Positions 37,669-47,033 of a stretch of 64,000 nt of DNA are shown piece by piece. The stretch lies in NCBI RefSeq assembly GCF_000711795.1, contig NZ_KL543978.1, positions 211,826 to 275,825 of the forward strand, in the 5' to 3' direction. Numbering within the stretch: position 1 is the stretch's first letter; every line of letters starts with the position of its first letter. The notes under the pieces are model-generated. The model worked only from the letters and a program-made list of their open reading frames with translations, did not search any database and was not told the DNA's origin. The stretch comes from Vibrio pacinii DSM 19139. GTDB lineage: Bacteria > Pseudomonadota > Gammaproteobacteria > Enterobacterales > Vibrionaceae. Made by a program: the position numbers and the translations under genes.

Positions 37669-38496
37669 ATGAAAACAAGTCAGATAAAAGCAAGTCGAAA
37701 TGTTGTCTACGTTTCTCATGGTGGGGGACCAATGCCCTTGCTCGGTGATCCTGAGCATCAAGAAATGGTCACTACACTCAAAACTATAGCCAAACAAGTC
37801 GGTAAGCCGAGTGCCATATTGGTGATTAGCGCACACTGGGAAGCGCGTCTTCCGACCGTTACGTCAGGCAGTTCTCCCGGGCTCAACTACGATTATGGCG
37901 GTTTCCCCACAGAAGCTTACGATATTCAATACCCATGTCTTGGCGAACCGGAATTGGCGCAGAAGGTAATGGACGCGATTAAGCGAAATGGCATCGATGT
38001 GATTGATGATAAGTATCGCCGCTTCGATCATGGCGTGTTTGTTCCACTTAAAATTATGTATCCAGAAGCCGATATTCCTTGCGTACAATTATCATTAGTT
38101 CAAACGCTGGAACCTGAGCTACACATTAAAATTGGACAGGCTTTGCAAGATTTGGATTGGAGCAATTTACTGGTGATTGGGTCGGGGTTCTCATTTCATA
38201 ATATGTGCGCCTTTTTTACTCCTGATGTACAAGAAATACGCGCAAAGAACCTTGAGTTTGATGATTGGTTGAAAGCCACAATGAGTGATACTTCGCTTTC
38301 TGAAACAATGCGTAAACAGCGGCTGATCGATTGGGAGTCCGCACCTAGTGCAAGATTTTGTCATCCACGAGAAGTGCATCTGATACCGCTGCATGTCTGT
38401 TATGGTATGGCCGGTAAAGCCAGTGATAATGTCTACCAAATAGAAGTTATGAGAAAACAAGCATCAATGTTTTCTTGGGCAGTGTCGAATGACTAA
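37669..38496 (+). CDS. DODA-type extradiol ring-cleavage dioxygenase (LigB family, YgiD-like)
   Basis: Iron(II)-dependent dioxygenase that opens catechol-type rings, for example 4,5-DOPA. Metal ligands are visible in YVSHGGGPMPLLGD (first His), ISAHWEARLPTV (second His) and the later RFDHGVFVPLKIMYPEADIP. FCHPREVHLIPLHVCYG near the end is the family's closing motif. The start at 37669 (MKTSQIKASR) has GAGAA upstream; an ATG 12 bases earlier is possible. It has 275 residues. A 32-codon ORF (37553-37651) in the gap after DoxX has no support as a gene. The natural substrate is unknown. Confidence 0.85.
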   Translation: MKTSQIKASRNVVYVSHGGGPMPLLGDPEHQEMVTTLKTIAKQVGKPSAILVISAHWEARLPTVTSGSSPGLNYDYGGFPTEAYDIQYPCLGEPELAQKVMDAIKRNGIDVIDDKYRRFDHGVFVPLKIMYPEADIPCVQLSLVQTLEPELHIKIGQALQDLDWSNLLVIGSGFSFHNMCAFFTPDVQEIRAKNLEFDDWLKATMSDTSLSETMRKQRLIDWESAPSARFCHPREVHLIPLHVCYGMAGKASDNVYQIEVMRKQASMFSWAVSND

Positions 38497-38548
38497 GGTC
38501 AATATCCTTGGCTAATGAGCTTGCCGTAAAACTACCCCTGACAACTGA

Positions 38549-38593
38549 GTTTCCTAATCATATGGTCTCACCAAGAACATATTGTTAGGAAAC
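38549..38593. repeat. 9-bp inverted repeat between convergent genes
   Basis: GTTTCCTAA (38549-38557) and TTAGGAAAC (38585-38593) form a perfect stem with a 27-base loop, between the dioxygenase gene and the convergent kinase-like gene. It may be a terminator for either side, although no T-run follows. Confidence 0.5.
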
Positions 38594-38611
38594 ATGCCAG
38601 CAACGACCAAA

Positions 38612-39706
38612 CTAGTATCCATTCAGTTGCAACTGATGTTGTTTTACTAAGTTCATTTTTTTCTTATATGATTCAATCAGTTCTTGTTTACTTTTACCTT
38701 TATTATCGAAAAATAGAGCACCTTGCTTTTGAAGTAGTGGATAGAAATTTTCTACCATCTCAAGAACAGTATTGACTCGTTTTATCGTGGTTGGCGTACA
38801 GCTTTTACCATCTAGGTCATCTTCTATATCCAAAACATTCGAGCGGAACATCTCTAATGTAAATAAGTTTTCTAAAGCGTCATCACTTTCAAGAGCGGTT
38901 AGATATTGCTCTCTTAATGACTCTGAATAGTGCAAGATGGCGCTATCAGCATGATGACATTCAAGCCATGCTATTTTACCTTCTAAAACACTTACTGCCG
39001 CTTGTTTGACATTACGAAACACCGCTATGGACTGGTGGTGAGAGTAATCTTGCTCTAGCAGCCAACCAGAAAAGAATCGCGTTTCAAACCGTTCACAAAA
39101 TTGGAACAGTGGAGAATTTGTACCATCACTATTAAACTCGGTCAGCGGATCAAATGCGTACATATAGCCGAAATCAAATAGCCATAATTTCTGGTTGCGA
39201 TCGACTAATAAATTACCAGAACACAAATCCCACTCGAACAAACCGACTTTTTCACACTCAATTAATGTAGAAAATAGCTGTGATAGAAGTGACGGTGTAA
39301 GCTCTTTGATTGGTTCTCCCTCAACCCAATCGGACAAGATAATACCAAGACGATAATCTGCGTAAACCGTCTCAACGATGCACCTGAATGATGCAGATGT
39401 TTGAGGATCATCTTTAAGCTTTTGGAAATCAAAGCGGCGTTGCACTTCATTAAGAAAAGAGAACTGACCATCAAGGTTTTTTACTCGAGCGACTGGACGC
39501 TTTTTCTTTAACGTGTACTCCTTTGCACCAAGACGGATACGATATACTTCTGCCGTCAAACCACTTTTAAATGTTTGCACTACGTATGGTGAATCACTGG
39601 TGGTTAAAGCTAGTTGCTTAGGTGATATTGGACATTTTTCAATATTGCCAACGATTAAATTGGCATCACTGTTCTCAAATTGCCGTTGTATTTTGTGACG
39701 TGTCAT
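38612..39706 (-). CDS. protein-kinase-fold (APH/Kdo-kinase-like) phosphotransferase, function unknown
   Basis: A 364-residue cytoplasmic protein with the kinase fold's landmarks. There is a nucleotide-binding region SGLTAEVYRIRLGAKEYTLKKKR (about 48-70), a catalytic loop EWDLCSGNLLVD (about 158-169) in place of the HxDxxxxN motif, and the metal-binding WLFDFGYM just after. A helical C-terminal region (about 220-364) has no recognised domain. The family resembles aminoglycoside/lipopolysaccharide kinase-like proteins, but the histidine before the catalytic Asp is replaced by Trp. It stands alone. Substrate cannot be inferred. Confidence 0.7.
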   Translation of the reverse strand: MTRHKIQRQFENSDANLIVGNIEKCPISPKQLALTTSDSPYVVQTFKSGLTAEVYRIRLGAKEYTLKKKRPVARVKNLDGQFSFLNEVQRRFDFQKLKDDPQTSASFRCIVETVYADYRLGIILSDWVEGEPIKELTPSLLSQLFSTLIECEKVGLFEWDLCSGNLLVDRNQKLWLFDFGYMYAFDPLTEFNSDGTNSPLFQFCERFETRFFSGWLLEQDYSHHQSIAVFRNVKQAAVSVLEGKIAWLECHHADSAILHYSESLREQYLTALESDDALENLFTLEMFRSNVLDIEDDLDGKSCTPTTIKRVNTVLEMVENFYPLLQKQGALFFDNKGKSKQELIESYKKKMNLVKQHQLQLNGY

Positions 39707-39972
39707 CTTGCTACATTCCGTTGTTGCTCTTATTGGTATAACAACGTTACCAAAACACTAACCGTTACATATCACCCATAATGATGATCAGCTAAGGCTT
39801 AGATCTAAGGTGTAGTGGTGGACTAACAGTTGAGCACTCTGGTAAGTAAGGGGCCCAGATTTGTACAGACACATGTCCTTTTCACCACGTGAACTGATAA
39901 CTTGATGCCTATTTGACAACGCAGCCAAGAGAAACATAATACATATACGTTTCATATATAAATCGCATACAT

Positions 39973-40197
39973 ATGGGTATTATCAAAATCTCAGAAGAAC
40001 TTCATGAAGAGCTTCGCAAAGCAAGTTCGGTCATGTCACGTTCAATCAACTCACAAGCGGAGTTTTGGATCAAAATGGGCATGCTAGCCGAACTGCACCC
40101 TCAACTTTCATTTAATCAAATCATGGCGGACTTGATGCAATCTGCGAATGTTTCCGCTGCAAACATTGCAACGACTGAAGAGAATAATGATGCATAG
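39973..40197 (+). CDS. ParD-like antitoxin-family protein
   Basis: A 74-residue protein with a ribbon-helix-helix-like N-terminus (IIKISEELHEELRKASSVMSRSINSQAEFWIKMGMLAE), matching ParD-like proteins that resemble type II antitoxins. Its last 11 bases overlap the start of a methionine aminopeptidase gene, so translation is coupled. No RelE/ParE toxin gene is next to it; the peptidase takes the usual place of the toxin. It may be a transcriptional autoregulator of the pair. Function unproven. Confidence 0.8.
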   Translation: MGIIKISEELHEELRKASSVMSRSINSQAEFWIKMGMLAELHPQLSFNQIMADLMQSANVSAANIATTEENNDA

Positions 40198-40975
40198 CCA
40201 AGTACTGATTAAATCAGAAGATGAAATCGCGCTTATGCGAGAATCAGGAAGGTTACTCGCGCAAGTTTTTAAGATGCTCGACACATACGTCCAGCCGGGC
40301 ATCTCTACGATGGATATCAATAACAAAGTTGAGCAGTATATTGTTAATGAACTCAATGCTCGCCCTGCAAGTAAAGGGCAGTATGATTATCAATACGTTT
40401 TAAACTCATCTATTAATGACGTAGTGTGCCATGGAGTACCTAAAGAGGCAGAAACGTTAAAGAGCGGCGATATTATCAATCTAGACATTACTCTAGAAAA
40501 GAATGGATTCATTGCTGACTCAAGCAAAATGTATGTGATGCCATCAGCCTCACCGCTTGCAATCCAATTGGTAAATACAACCTATAACGCTATGTGGGAA
40601 GGTATTAAGCAAGTAAAGCCCGGTGCAAAACTTGGTGATATTGGTTATGCGATTCAACGATATGCAGAGTCCCATGGGTACAGTATTGTCAGGGAGTATT
40701 GTGGACATGGAATAGGTCGGGAAATGCATGAAGAACCGCAAGTGCTTCATTACGGCCTTCCAAATAGTGGCCTCACTTTAAAAGAAGGAATGATATTCAC
40801 CATCGAACCAATGGTGAATCAAGGTACCGCGAAGATAAAGACCAAAAAAGATGGTTGGACTGTCGTTACTAGAGATAAGAAGCTTTCTGCTCAATCTGAA
40901 CATACTGTATTAGTCACAAGTTCAAGCTATGAAGTTCTTACGTTGAGAGAAGAAGAAAAACTGCCAATGATGTAA
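40187..40975 (+). CDS. map: type I methionine aminopeptidase
   Basis: Removes N-terminal methionine from new proteins; a dimetal enzyme. Ligands are visible in VNLDITLEKNGFIADSS (first Asp), HGIGREMHEEP (His) and FTIEPMVNQG (Glu), with the last Glu in SEHTVLV. The start is put at 40187 (MMHSQVLIKSEDEIALMRESG) after GAAGAG, overlapping the ParD-like gene. It has about 262 residues. The usual housekeeping map lies next to rpsB, so this is probably a second copy coupled to a ParD-like gene. NLDITLEKN replaces the usual NIDVT, with the Asp intact. Confidence 0.88.
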   Translation: MMHSQVLIKSEDEIALMRESGRLLAQVFKMLDTYVQPGISTMDINNKVEQYIVNELNARPASKGQYDYQYVLNSSINDVVCHGVPKEAETLKSGDIINLDITLEKNGFIADSSKMYVMPSASPLAIQLVNTTYNAMWEGIKQVKPGAKLGDIGYAIQRYAESHGYSIVREYCGHGIGREMHEEPQVLHYGLPNSGLTLKEGMIFTIEPMVNQGTAKIKTKKDGWTVVTRDKKLSAQSEHTVLVTSSSYEVLTLREEEKLPMM

Positions 40976-41081
40976 ACCACATAAACAAGCGGGTGTGGAG
41001 TAACGAAGGGTTGAGATAAGAAATAGGTACATTGACCCAGTCGATCCTAAGTGGTGACTGCATCGCGTACTAAAACACAAA

Positions 41082-41110
41082 AAGCCCGCTGATGACTCAG
41101 CGGGCTTTTC
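41082..41110 (-). terminator. original terminator of tRNA-Ser, now displaced
   Basis: A perfect 11-bp stem AAGCCCGCTGA/TCAGCGGGCTT with T-runs on both sides. It lies just outside the left island end, so in the empty chromosome it would directly follow tRNA-Ser(UGA) on the minus strand. It now also faces the map gene on the other strand. Confidence 0.8.
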
Positions 41111-41116
41111 TAAATG

Positions 41117-41144
41117 TGGCGGAGAGATAGGGATTTGAACCCTA
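41117..41144. repeat. left island attachment repeat (copy of tRNA-Ser 3' end)
   Basis: 28 bases identical and in the same orientation as 54753-54780, the 3' end of tRNA-Ser(UGA), T-arm through CCA. The tRNA-like sequence stops there, so this is the duplicated 3' end created by integration, not a tRNA gene. Confidence 0.93.
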
Positions 41145-41279
41145 TCGCTCACTAAAATTTCTTTGCATACCCTTGAATATAAAAGAGTTTTCAATATTTA
41201 AAGCTGCAAATCGAACACAAATGTCTAAGTCGATTGACTACCTAAAATCTCCCATAAGTTGAGAAAATAGTCAATACTT

Positions 41280-44200
41280 TTACTGCTCTTCATTGTGTTC
41301 TAGCCTGCGTTCAAACAAGCTATTCTTACCAACCTTACTTTTTGCCGTAAATACTCGAAAACGACCTTTGGGAGTAGATTCCAACCTTAGAATAAGGTTG
41401 GTGTTTCCTATTTTATTGGGTTTTATTGACTGTTTATAAAAATTCCAGTCGTCAGTAAACAGTGATTTTAAAAGTTCTTTGTCCTCAATTAACTTCGTAA
41501 ATAACTCTCTTTTTTTGTAAGGAATATCATCATAGAAATGGTCGAAATTAAACTTTTCCAACGTTAAATTACTAACGATCTCAACATTAGGAAGTGGCAA
41601 TGAAAACTCTTGGCTAATGTCTTTGAGACATTGCTTTACAGTTTCCTCGAACTGTTTAGTGGAAACTGCTGTTAATAGCTCAATAGACGAAGCTCCCATG
41701 AAGCGATTTCTGAAACTTTCCCACTGTTTTATATCTGTATGATCAAATGGGAAATAACACTCTTTATTGATAAGAGAATCTCGATCATCTCCTGTCAATT
41801 CAACCTCAACATAAGCTTTCGATCCATTTTTTTTCATAACTTTGTTTTTAAAGTAGAAACGCATTGCTTTCTTAAACTCTGTTCCTGATATTCCTACATC
41901 ACCTAGAATAGTTATTTTATATCTACTTCCAGCATCTATGTCAGCAATGTCACTGAAGCAATCTTCCAATTTTAAGGTACGCAACATATCACCACCACAC
42001 GATTGTATTAGATGCTGTAGACCGTTTTTATCACGATTAATGTTTTTTAACGTAAATAAGTAGCCATTAGAGTCACCCCTTATAGATTCTAACTTGTCTT
42101 TAAACTTAGAAATGTTTTCAGAATCAATACAGGTATGCCTGTTTACAACATCAAGAATACTAGAGTATAGATACTCTAAGCTATAGTCTTTTTGAGAAAT
42201 AAATTCACCAAGGCTTGTGTCTTTTATTGATACATAATTAAAAAGCAACAACCAGTCAATAATTCTCTTTTTGGAATATGAAACGTCTTTATTCCAGTAA
42301 TGGTTAGCAAGTATTTTTGATGCATCTACCAAAGAGTCATTCTGGCTGTGGATAATATCTTCAAAATTATAGAGTAATTTTAAGTATTCGATCCCTATGT
42401 CACTTTTTTCCAACCCTCTCGCTCTAAAATCCATAATCTCGTATACTTTCTCAAATGACCGAGGGACTAGGACAATTAAAACCACATCATTAGATACCGC
42501 AGAAAAAGATAATCTTCCCATAGATAAAGTATCGATATTAGCATTGTTAATGCTAACTAAATTTACGCTATTTTCCATATCTATGAAATAATATGATTTA
42601 GATTTATCCTCAATATCGTAAGTTGTTGAATCTATACAAAGCTTTTTATTATCATCTGTGCCAAATTCATCTGGTTCCAAAACCTCAATATCTATAGTCT
42701 CTAGAACAAATTCTTCACTAGGAAACCTTTCTTGAATAGCAATCATCAAATCACTATACATTCCTGATATTGCTAATTCTGCACCGCCAACCAATATATT
42801 TGATTTCAATGTATCAAAGAAAGTAGAAATATTGCCATCATTGCTTCTTCGTTTTGGAGATATAATTAATTCATAAAATTGTGACTTACTTGGTCTATTG
42901 GCTTTCTCATGATGAGACAGATAGTGCTCTAGAAATCTAGAAAAATCATTTTCGCCATTTGACATTTCAAAGAGAGCATTTGCCCAAGCTATTTCAAAAG
43001 AGTGCGCATGGATATAAGATTTATTAAAATCAATATACCCAATCAACTTTCTCAAAAAATCGATCTTCTTGACATTTGAATCACAATACTGTGGGAATAG
43101 TTTGGCTTCATTAGCAGCATCAATTTTATATGAGTAAGGGCTTTCAACATCAATTAGAGTTAAATCCAATGAATAGAGGAGATTCAATAGAAGTTCACAA
43201 AACCCCTCTTTATCATTTCTATACTTGCTGCTCCCTTTTGGAAATAGATACTCAACACCTGCGTAGTGTGGTATTGCTGGAAAGTCATCTTCATTTGTTT
43301 TTGACAGTTCCATGAAATAGTTAGGATAGCCATTAACAGTGAAGCTATCTCTGAACTTTTTGCCAGAATCATATAGCTCAATGATTTTCTTTATAGACTC
43401 AAAACTGTTTAGTCTATCAAATTTAGAAGCTAACTTTTTGTAGCTATTGCCTATTTCAAATACGACCGAACCATTGAACTCTTGAGCGTTTAAATATTCG
43501 AATGTACTCAGATTACCTTCAAGTTGTTTAACCAAAAATGATGTTCCTTTATTCATAACAATAAGATTGTTATGAGCAATGTTTGACAAACAGATATCAG
43601 TATCAGGGTACATTTTTGCACTATGATCGTAGACCCAATCTATAAATTTATCAGATCCTCGTAATGAAGCGATTAGTTCTGGATCCAAAGTGAACTCTTC
43701 TGTAAGACAATCATTGTAAATGGCTAAAACGATATCTCTATACCGTTCAACTACGTTGCCAAAATCAGGGCAATCTGCCACTAATCCTTTTTCTTTCAAC
43801 AATGTTATACAGGATACAACCGTTGATTTAGTCAGTTTAGTAAAATCCTGTACATTAATTTTTTCAAACCAATTCTGATTATTTATTAGTGTATTAGAAT
43901 CATTTATATAATTTAAGAATTTTGACCAAACATGTTTTAGCTGAATTTGAAACTTAGTAAAATCTTCGAGGACGATCGTAAACAACCCTATTAAGTTGAA
44001 TACAACATTTATTCTATCTTCATATTTTGTCAATGTGAATAATTTATATTCATTTTCTGACAAACGATTCCAAAAATAGCTAGATAAACTTCGTAGTTGG
44101 ATAATAGATAAATTATTATTAGAAACCAAATTATCAAAGTCTAATATAAAATCAAGTCCATCAATTTCGAGAGGGAAAAATTTAGAGAAAAATTCATCAC

Positions 44201-46838
44201 CAAATAATCCTACGCTTAAATCATACTTATCTTTAGAGAAAAGAATTGACTTAAGAGTTCCTAAATCAACTTTCATCATTAGTTCTTTTCTTACATCTAT
44301 GCCTAGCTTAAAGGATAACTCAATTGTTGTGATTAGCTCTACCTTAGTCAACTTTTCAGATTCATTAGAAATGTCATTAATAAAAGAAGACAGTGATAAG
44401 CTGTCTATTTCTTCAAAGTTTTCAACAATTTCATTTATATATGAATCCCTTGCTAAAAGATTCATGTTCAAATATGTAATACTGTCTAGCAAAACGATGT
44501 CTTTCTTATTGAAATAATAGTCACGAAAAAAAGTTTTATACATAGAGCCTCGACCAATTTTGCTATCTATAATAATCGGCTCTAGAATTGATTTTTCGTA
44601 TTTCAACTCATTTTCATTCGAAAATCTTGATAAGACAAACCTGAAGTTGTCTTTTAGCCCAAATTTCGAGTCTTGTAATAAATTTTTAGCTTGTAAAATT
44701 GCTCTATTGAATTCTTTCTTTGATAAAGATGATTTATGAGTTATCAATTTATTAATGCTATATTTACTGTCATTTTCATACTTTGATATAATGTTAGTTT
44801 TTTTGAAGTATTCAACGGTAGTTAGCAATGTCTTGTTTTTGTTTATCTCCAATTCATTTGAATTTAACCATCTTACTATATCTTCAAATAATTCTTTTGA
44901 TTTGTTATCATTTTCTACAAATATAAATATGTCATCTACAAATCTATAATAAAACTCAAATCCTGTTCTCAATTTTTCCTCAATTAATTTATCTAAACCG
45001 ATTAAAAAAATCTCAGCAAAAAACCTAGCATATGCTGGACCTTGAGGAACACCACACTCTGAGTTGGTTAGTTTTGTAACTGATAAAAGATAATTTACAA
45101 TATTCTCATAATTTGACCTATCCGTCACATTAAGGCTATTTAGTCTTTCATTTATTGGTGAAACAGGCTGATCAAGAAGTTTGATCCTTAGTTTTTGGTG
45201 ATTTATAGTGTCGTAAAATGATTTTAAATCAATCTTTATAATTTTATAGTTATCGTAAGATCCAAACTTATCATAAATTATAGATTTAATATTATGTACA
45301 AATATATTCCAATTTATTAGCCAGTTTTCAAAGATCCAGCCGCTGTTAAAGTTATGGTTGACTCTATATCCCAGTGAGTTATTGGAAAATGCATCAAACC
45401 ATAAGTCATTCAATAATGATAGGCATGAGCTTGAAATTATTTTGTCTTGAGAGCTATGGCTTACTAGAATTCGACTCTTAGACTCGCTATCCCACCTCTT
45501 GAAATCATATACTTCTTTGCTCGGTCTCAATTCTCCTGAAAATAATTTTTTTAAATTATGTTCAAAATCAGAGTATTCTAACTCGGATATTTCTCTTTTT
45601 ATATGGTGGATAGCTATTTCATCGTTACTATTTATATAATTTATTTCGGCTCTTTTTGTTTTTTCAAAAAGTTCTTCACTAATATTTAATCCATCGAAAG
45701 AGTAACTTACCGTTATGTTATCTAGAATTTCTATTGGTGACGTTTTATCTTCACATTTGCAACCCGAACAAACAATTGGCAAGGTTTTCCTCAGATCATT
45801 ACATGACAATGGGTACAAGTGTTTTAGATTGCGAATTCTATCGTTAGTCTCTTTTTCATCATAATTATCTAATCTAGAAAAAAATGATTTAAGTAAATCC
45901 AAGCCTAGGTTATCATTGTTATTAGACTTTATTCTAGCTAATAAGCCAACTAGTATTAATCTATTAGTATGTGATAAATTACTTCTGTAGTCCTTCAAAA
46001 TAAGATTGATACAATGTGTTTCATTTAACTTATTAAGAACTGTGTCTATTTCATAATCTTTATTTGATTCAATATTTTTGATTATTGTTGGAAGTTTGAT
46101 TTTGTCATTAAAAAGTGAGAATATCTTGCTTGAATTTACAGTTTTATAATTTTCAATTATCTTTAATTGACTTTCTAAAAAATCATTATCCAGAACACTA
46201 GGCCATTCATTTTTTTTAAAAGAGAAATCAGATAGGCTACTCACGAAAAAAGAGTGTTTTTCTGATTTCTTATGTCTAGATAAAGGAATTTTTACACCAA
46301 GCCCAATCCCTTTATTGTTTTTATTATGAACGCTAGTTTTTGGAAATAGATCTATTGCTATACATTCTGGTAGGGTTCCAAGGTCTTTTTTTATGCTACT
46401 GATGAACGAAAAAGCGGTATCTTTGTCAATATCGTTATCACATATAACCCACAAGTGGAGTCCACGGTTTCCTGAACACTCAATGAGATAGGGTATGCTA
46501 TAACTGTTCAGCTTTTCTACCGCTTTTCCAACTTCTGAAATAAGACTTTCTTGGTTAGAGGGCAAGTCTGGATCGAATCCTTTTTTGATGTCAAAATCTA
46601 AACATACCCACCTCATGTAACCTTGATACTCTTGATATGTTAATAAGCTTTCCTGCTCAAGTAGCATCTTCTTGATAACCGCAGGAGTTAGATTTTGGTA
46701 GACGGTAGCATACGCACCGTTTGTTCGTTGGAAGGCATAGCGTGTAGGGTTCATCACGAAAAGGTGATGAAGACTATTTGCTAGCACTTCTATTAGATTC
46801 ATCTTCATAGACTTACTCAAGTTACGCCATTTGATCAT
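41280..46838 (-). CDS. giant primase-reverse transcriptase fusion, probable defence cargo
   Basis: A 1852-residue protein, very AT-rich compared with its neighbours. The N-terminus is an archaeo-eukaryotic-type primase: TNGAY (40-43), metal Asp pair D81/D83 (CLDFDIKKG), SGNRGLH at 122-128, and D163 in AIDLFPKTS, resembling the AEP domains of TOTE-type conflict systems. A Cys cluster (CNDL...CSGCKC) lies near residues 347-363. A reverse transcriptase follows (about 450-740) with motif A KIDLKSFYD near 534, motif B GVPQGPAYARFFAEIFL near 597 and FVDD near 634. The last 1100 residues are unassigned; ITILGDVGISGTEFKKA near 1642 recalls a phosphoribosyltransferase PRPP loop. The start is uncertain (46838 or 46808, neither with a strong ribosome site). 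Abi/DRT-type RTs act in phage defence, so that role is likely; a replication role for the island is the alternative. Confidence 0.85.
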   Translation of the reverse strand: MIKWRNLSKSMKMNLIEVLANSLHHLFVMNPTRYAFQRTNGAYATVYQNLTPAVIKKMLLEQESLLTYQEYQGYMRWVCLDFDIKKGFDPDLPSNQESLISEVGKAVEKLNSYSIPYLIECSGNRGLHLWVICDNDIDKDTAFSFISSIKKDLGTLPECIAIDLFPKTSVHNKNNKGIGLGVKIPLSRHKKSEKHSFFVSSLSDFSFKKNEWPSVLDNDFLESQLKIIENYKTVNSSKIFSLFNDKIKLPTIIKNIESNKDYEIDTVLNKLNETHCINLILKDYRSNLSHTNRLILVGLLARIKSNNNDNLGLDLLKSFFSRLDNYDEKETNDRIRNLKHLYPLSCNDLRKTLPIVCSGCKCEDKTSPIEILDNITVSYSFDGLNISEELFEKTKRAEINYINSNDEIAIHHIKREISELEYSDFEHNLKKLFSGELRPSKEVYDFKRWDSESKSRILVSHSSQDKIISSSCLSLLNDLWFDAFSNNSLGYRVNHNFNSGWIFENWLINWNIFVHNIKSIIYDKFGSYDNYKIIKIDLKSFYDTINHQKLRIKLLDQPVSPINERLNSLNVTDRSNYENIVNYLLSVTKLTNSECGVPQGPAYARFFAEIFLIGLDKLIEEKLRTGFEFYYRFVDDIFIFVENDNKSKELFEDIVRWLNSNELEINKNKTLLTTVEYFKKTNIISKYENDSKYSINKLITHKSSLSKKEFNRAILQAKNLLQDSKFGLKDNFRFVLSRFSNENELKYEKSILEPIIIDSKIGRGSMYKTFFRDYYFNKKDIVLLDSITYLNMNLLARDSYINEIVENFEEIDSLSLSSFINDISNESEKLTKVELITTIELSFKLGIDVRKELMMKVDLGTLKSILFSKDKYDLSVGLFGDEFFSKFFPLEIDGLDFILDFDNLVSNNNLSIIQLRSLSSYFWNRLSENEYKLFTLTKYEDRINVVFNLIGLFTIVLEDFTKFQIQLKHVWSKFLNYINDSNTLINNQNWFEKINVQDFTKLTKSTVVSCITLLKEKGLVADCPDFGNVVERYRDIVLAIYNDCLTEEFTLDPELIASLRGSDKFIDWVYDHSAKMYPDTDICLSNIAHNNLIVMNKGTSFLVKQLEGNLSTFEYLNAQEFNGSVVFEIGNSYKKLASKFDRLNSFESIKKIIELYDSGKKFRDSFTVNGYPNYFMELSKTNEDDFPAIPHYAGVEYLFPKGSSKYRNDKEGFCELLLNLLYSLDLTLIDVESPYSYKIDAANEAKLFPQYCDSNVKKIDFLRKLIGYIDFNKSYIHAHSFEIAWANALFEMSNGENDFSRFLEHYLSHHEKANRPSKSQFYELIISPKRRSNDGNISTFFDTLKSNILVGGAELAISGMYSDLMIAIQERFPSEEFVLETIDIEVLEPDEFGTDDNKKLCIDSTTYDIEDKSKSYYFIDMENSVNLVSINNANIDTLSMGRLSFSAVSNDVVLIVLVPRSFEKVYEIMDFRARGLEKSDIGIEYLKLLYNFEDIIHSQNDSLVDASKILANHYWNKDVSYSKKRIIDWLLLFNYVSIKDTSLGEFISQKDYSLEYLYSSILDVVNRHTCIDSENISKFKDKLESIRGDSNGYLFTLKNINRDKNGLQHLIQSCGGDMLRTLKLEDCFSDIADIDAGSRYKITILGDVGISGTEFKKAMRFYFKNKVMKKNGSKAYVEVELTGDDRDSLINKECYFPFDHTDIKQWESFRNRFMGASSIELLTAVSTKQFEETVKQCLKDISQEFSLPLPNVEIVSNLTLEKFNFDHFYDDIPYKKRELFTKLIEDKELLKSLFTDDWNFYKQSIKPNKIGNTNLILRLESTPKGRFRVFTAKSKVGKNSLFERRLEHNEEQ

Positions 46839-47033
46839 TATGGCATAGGTATCTCATTGAGAGTATTAGCAATTCAAATATTTCTCTGTATTCCTAAACG
46901 ACAGGACTACAGAAATTGGTTTAAAGGCAATAGTCGCGATAATTCCTTTTCAGTAGTACTTTGGCGCTGAGAGAAATCAACATGCTCCTATAAGGAAATA
47001 ACAAGTCCTCATGTTCCTATCGATATAGGGTGG

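Noticed and set aside
41117..41160. A second tRNA-Ser gene at the left island end
   Set aside because: Only the 28-base 3' end matches; no anticodon arm or 5' half follows, so it is an attachment-site copy.
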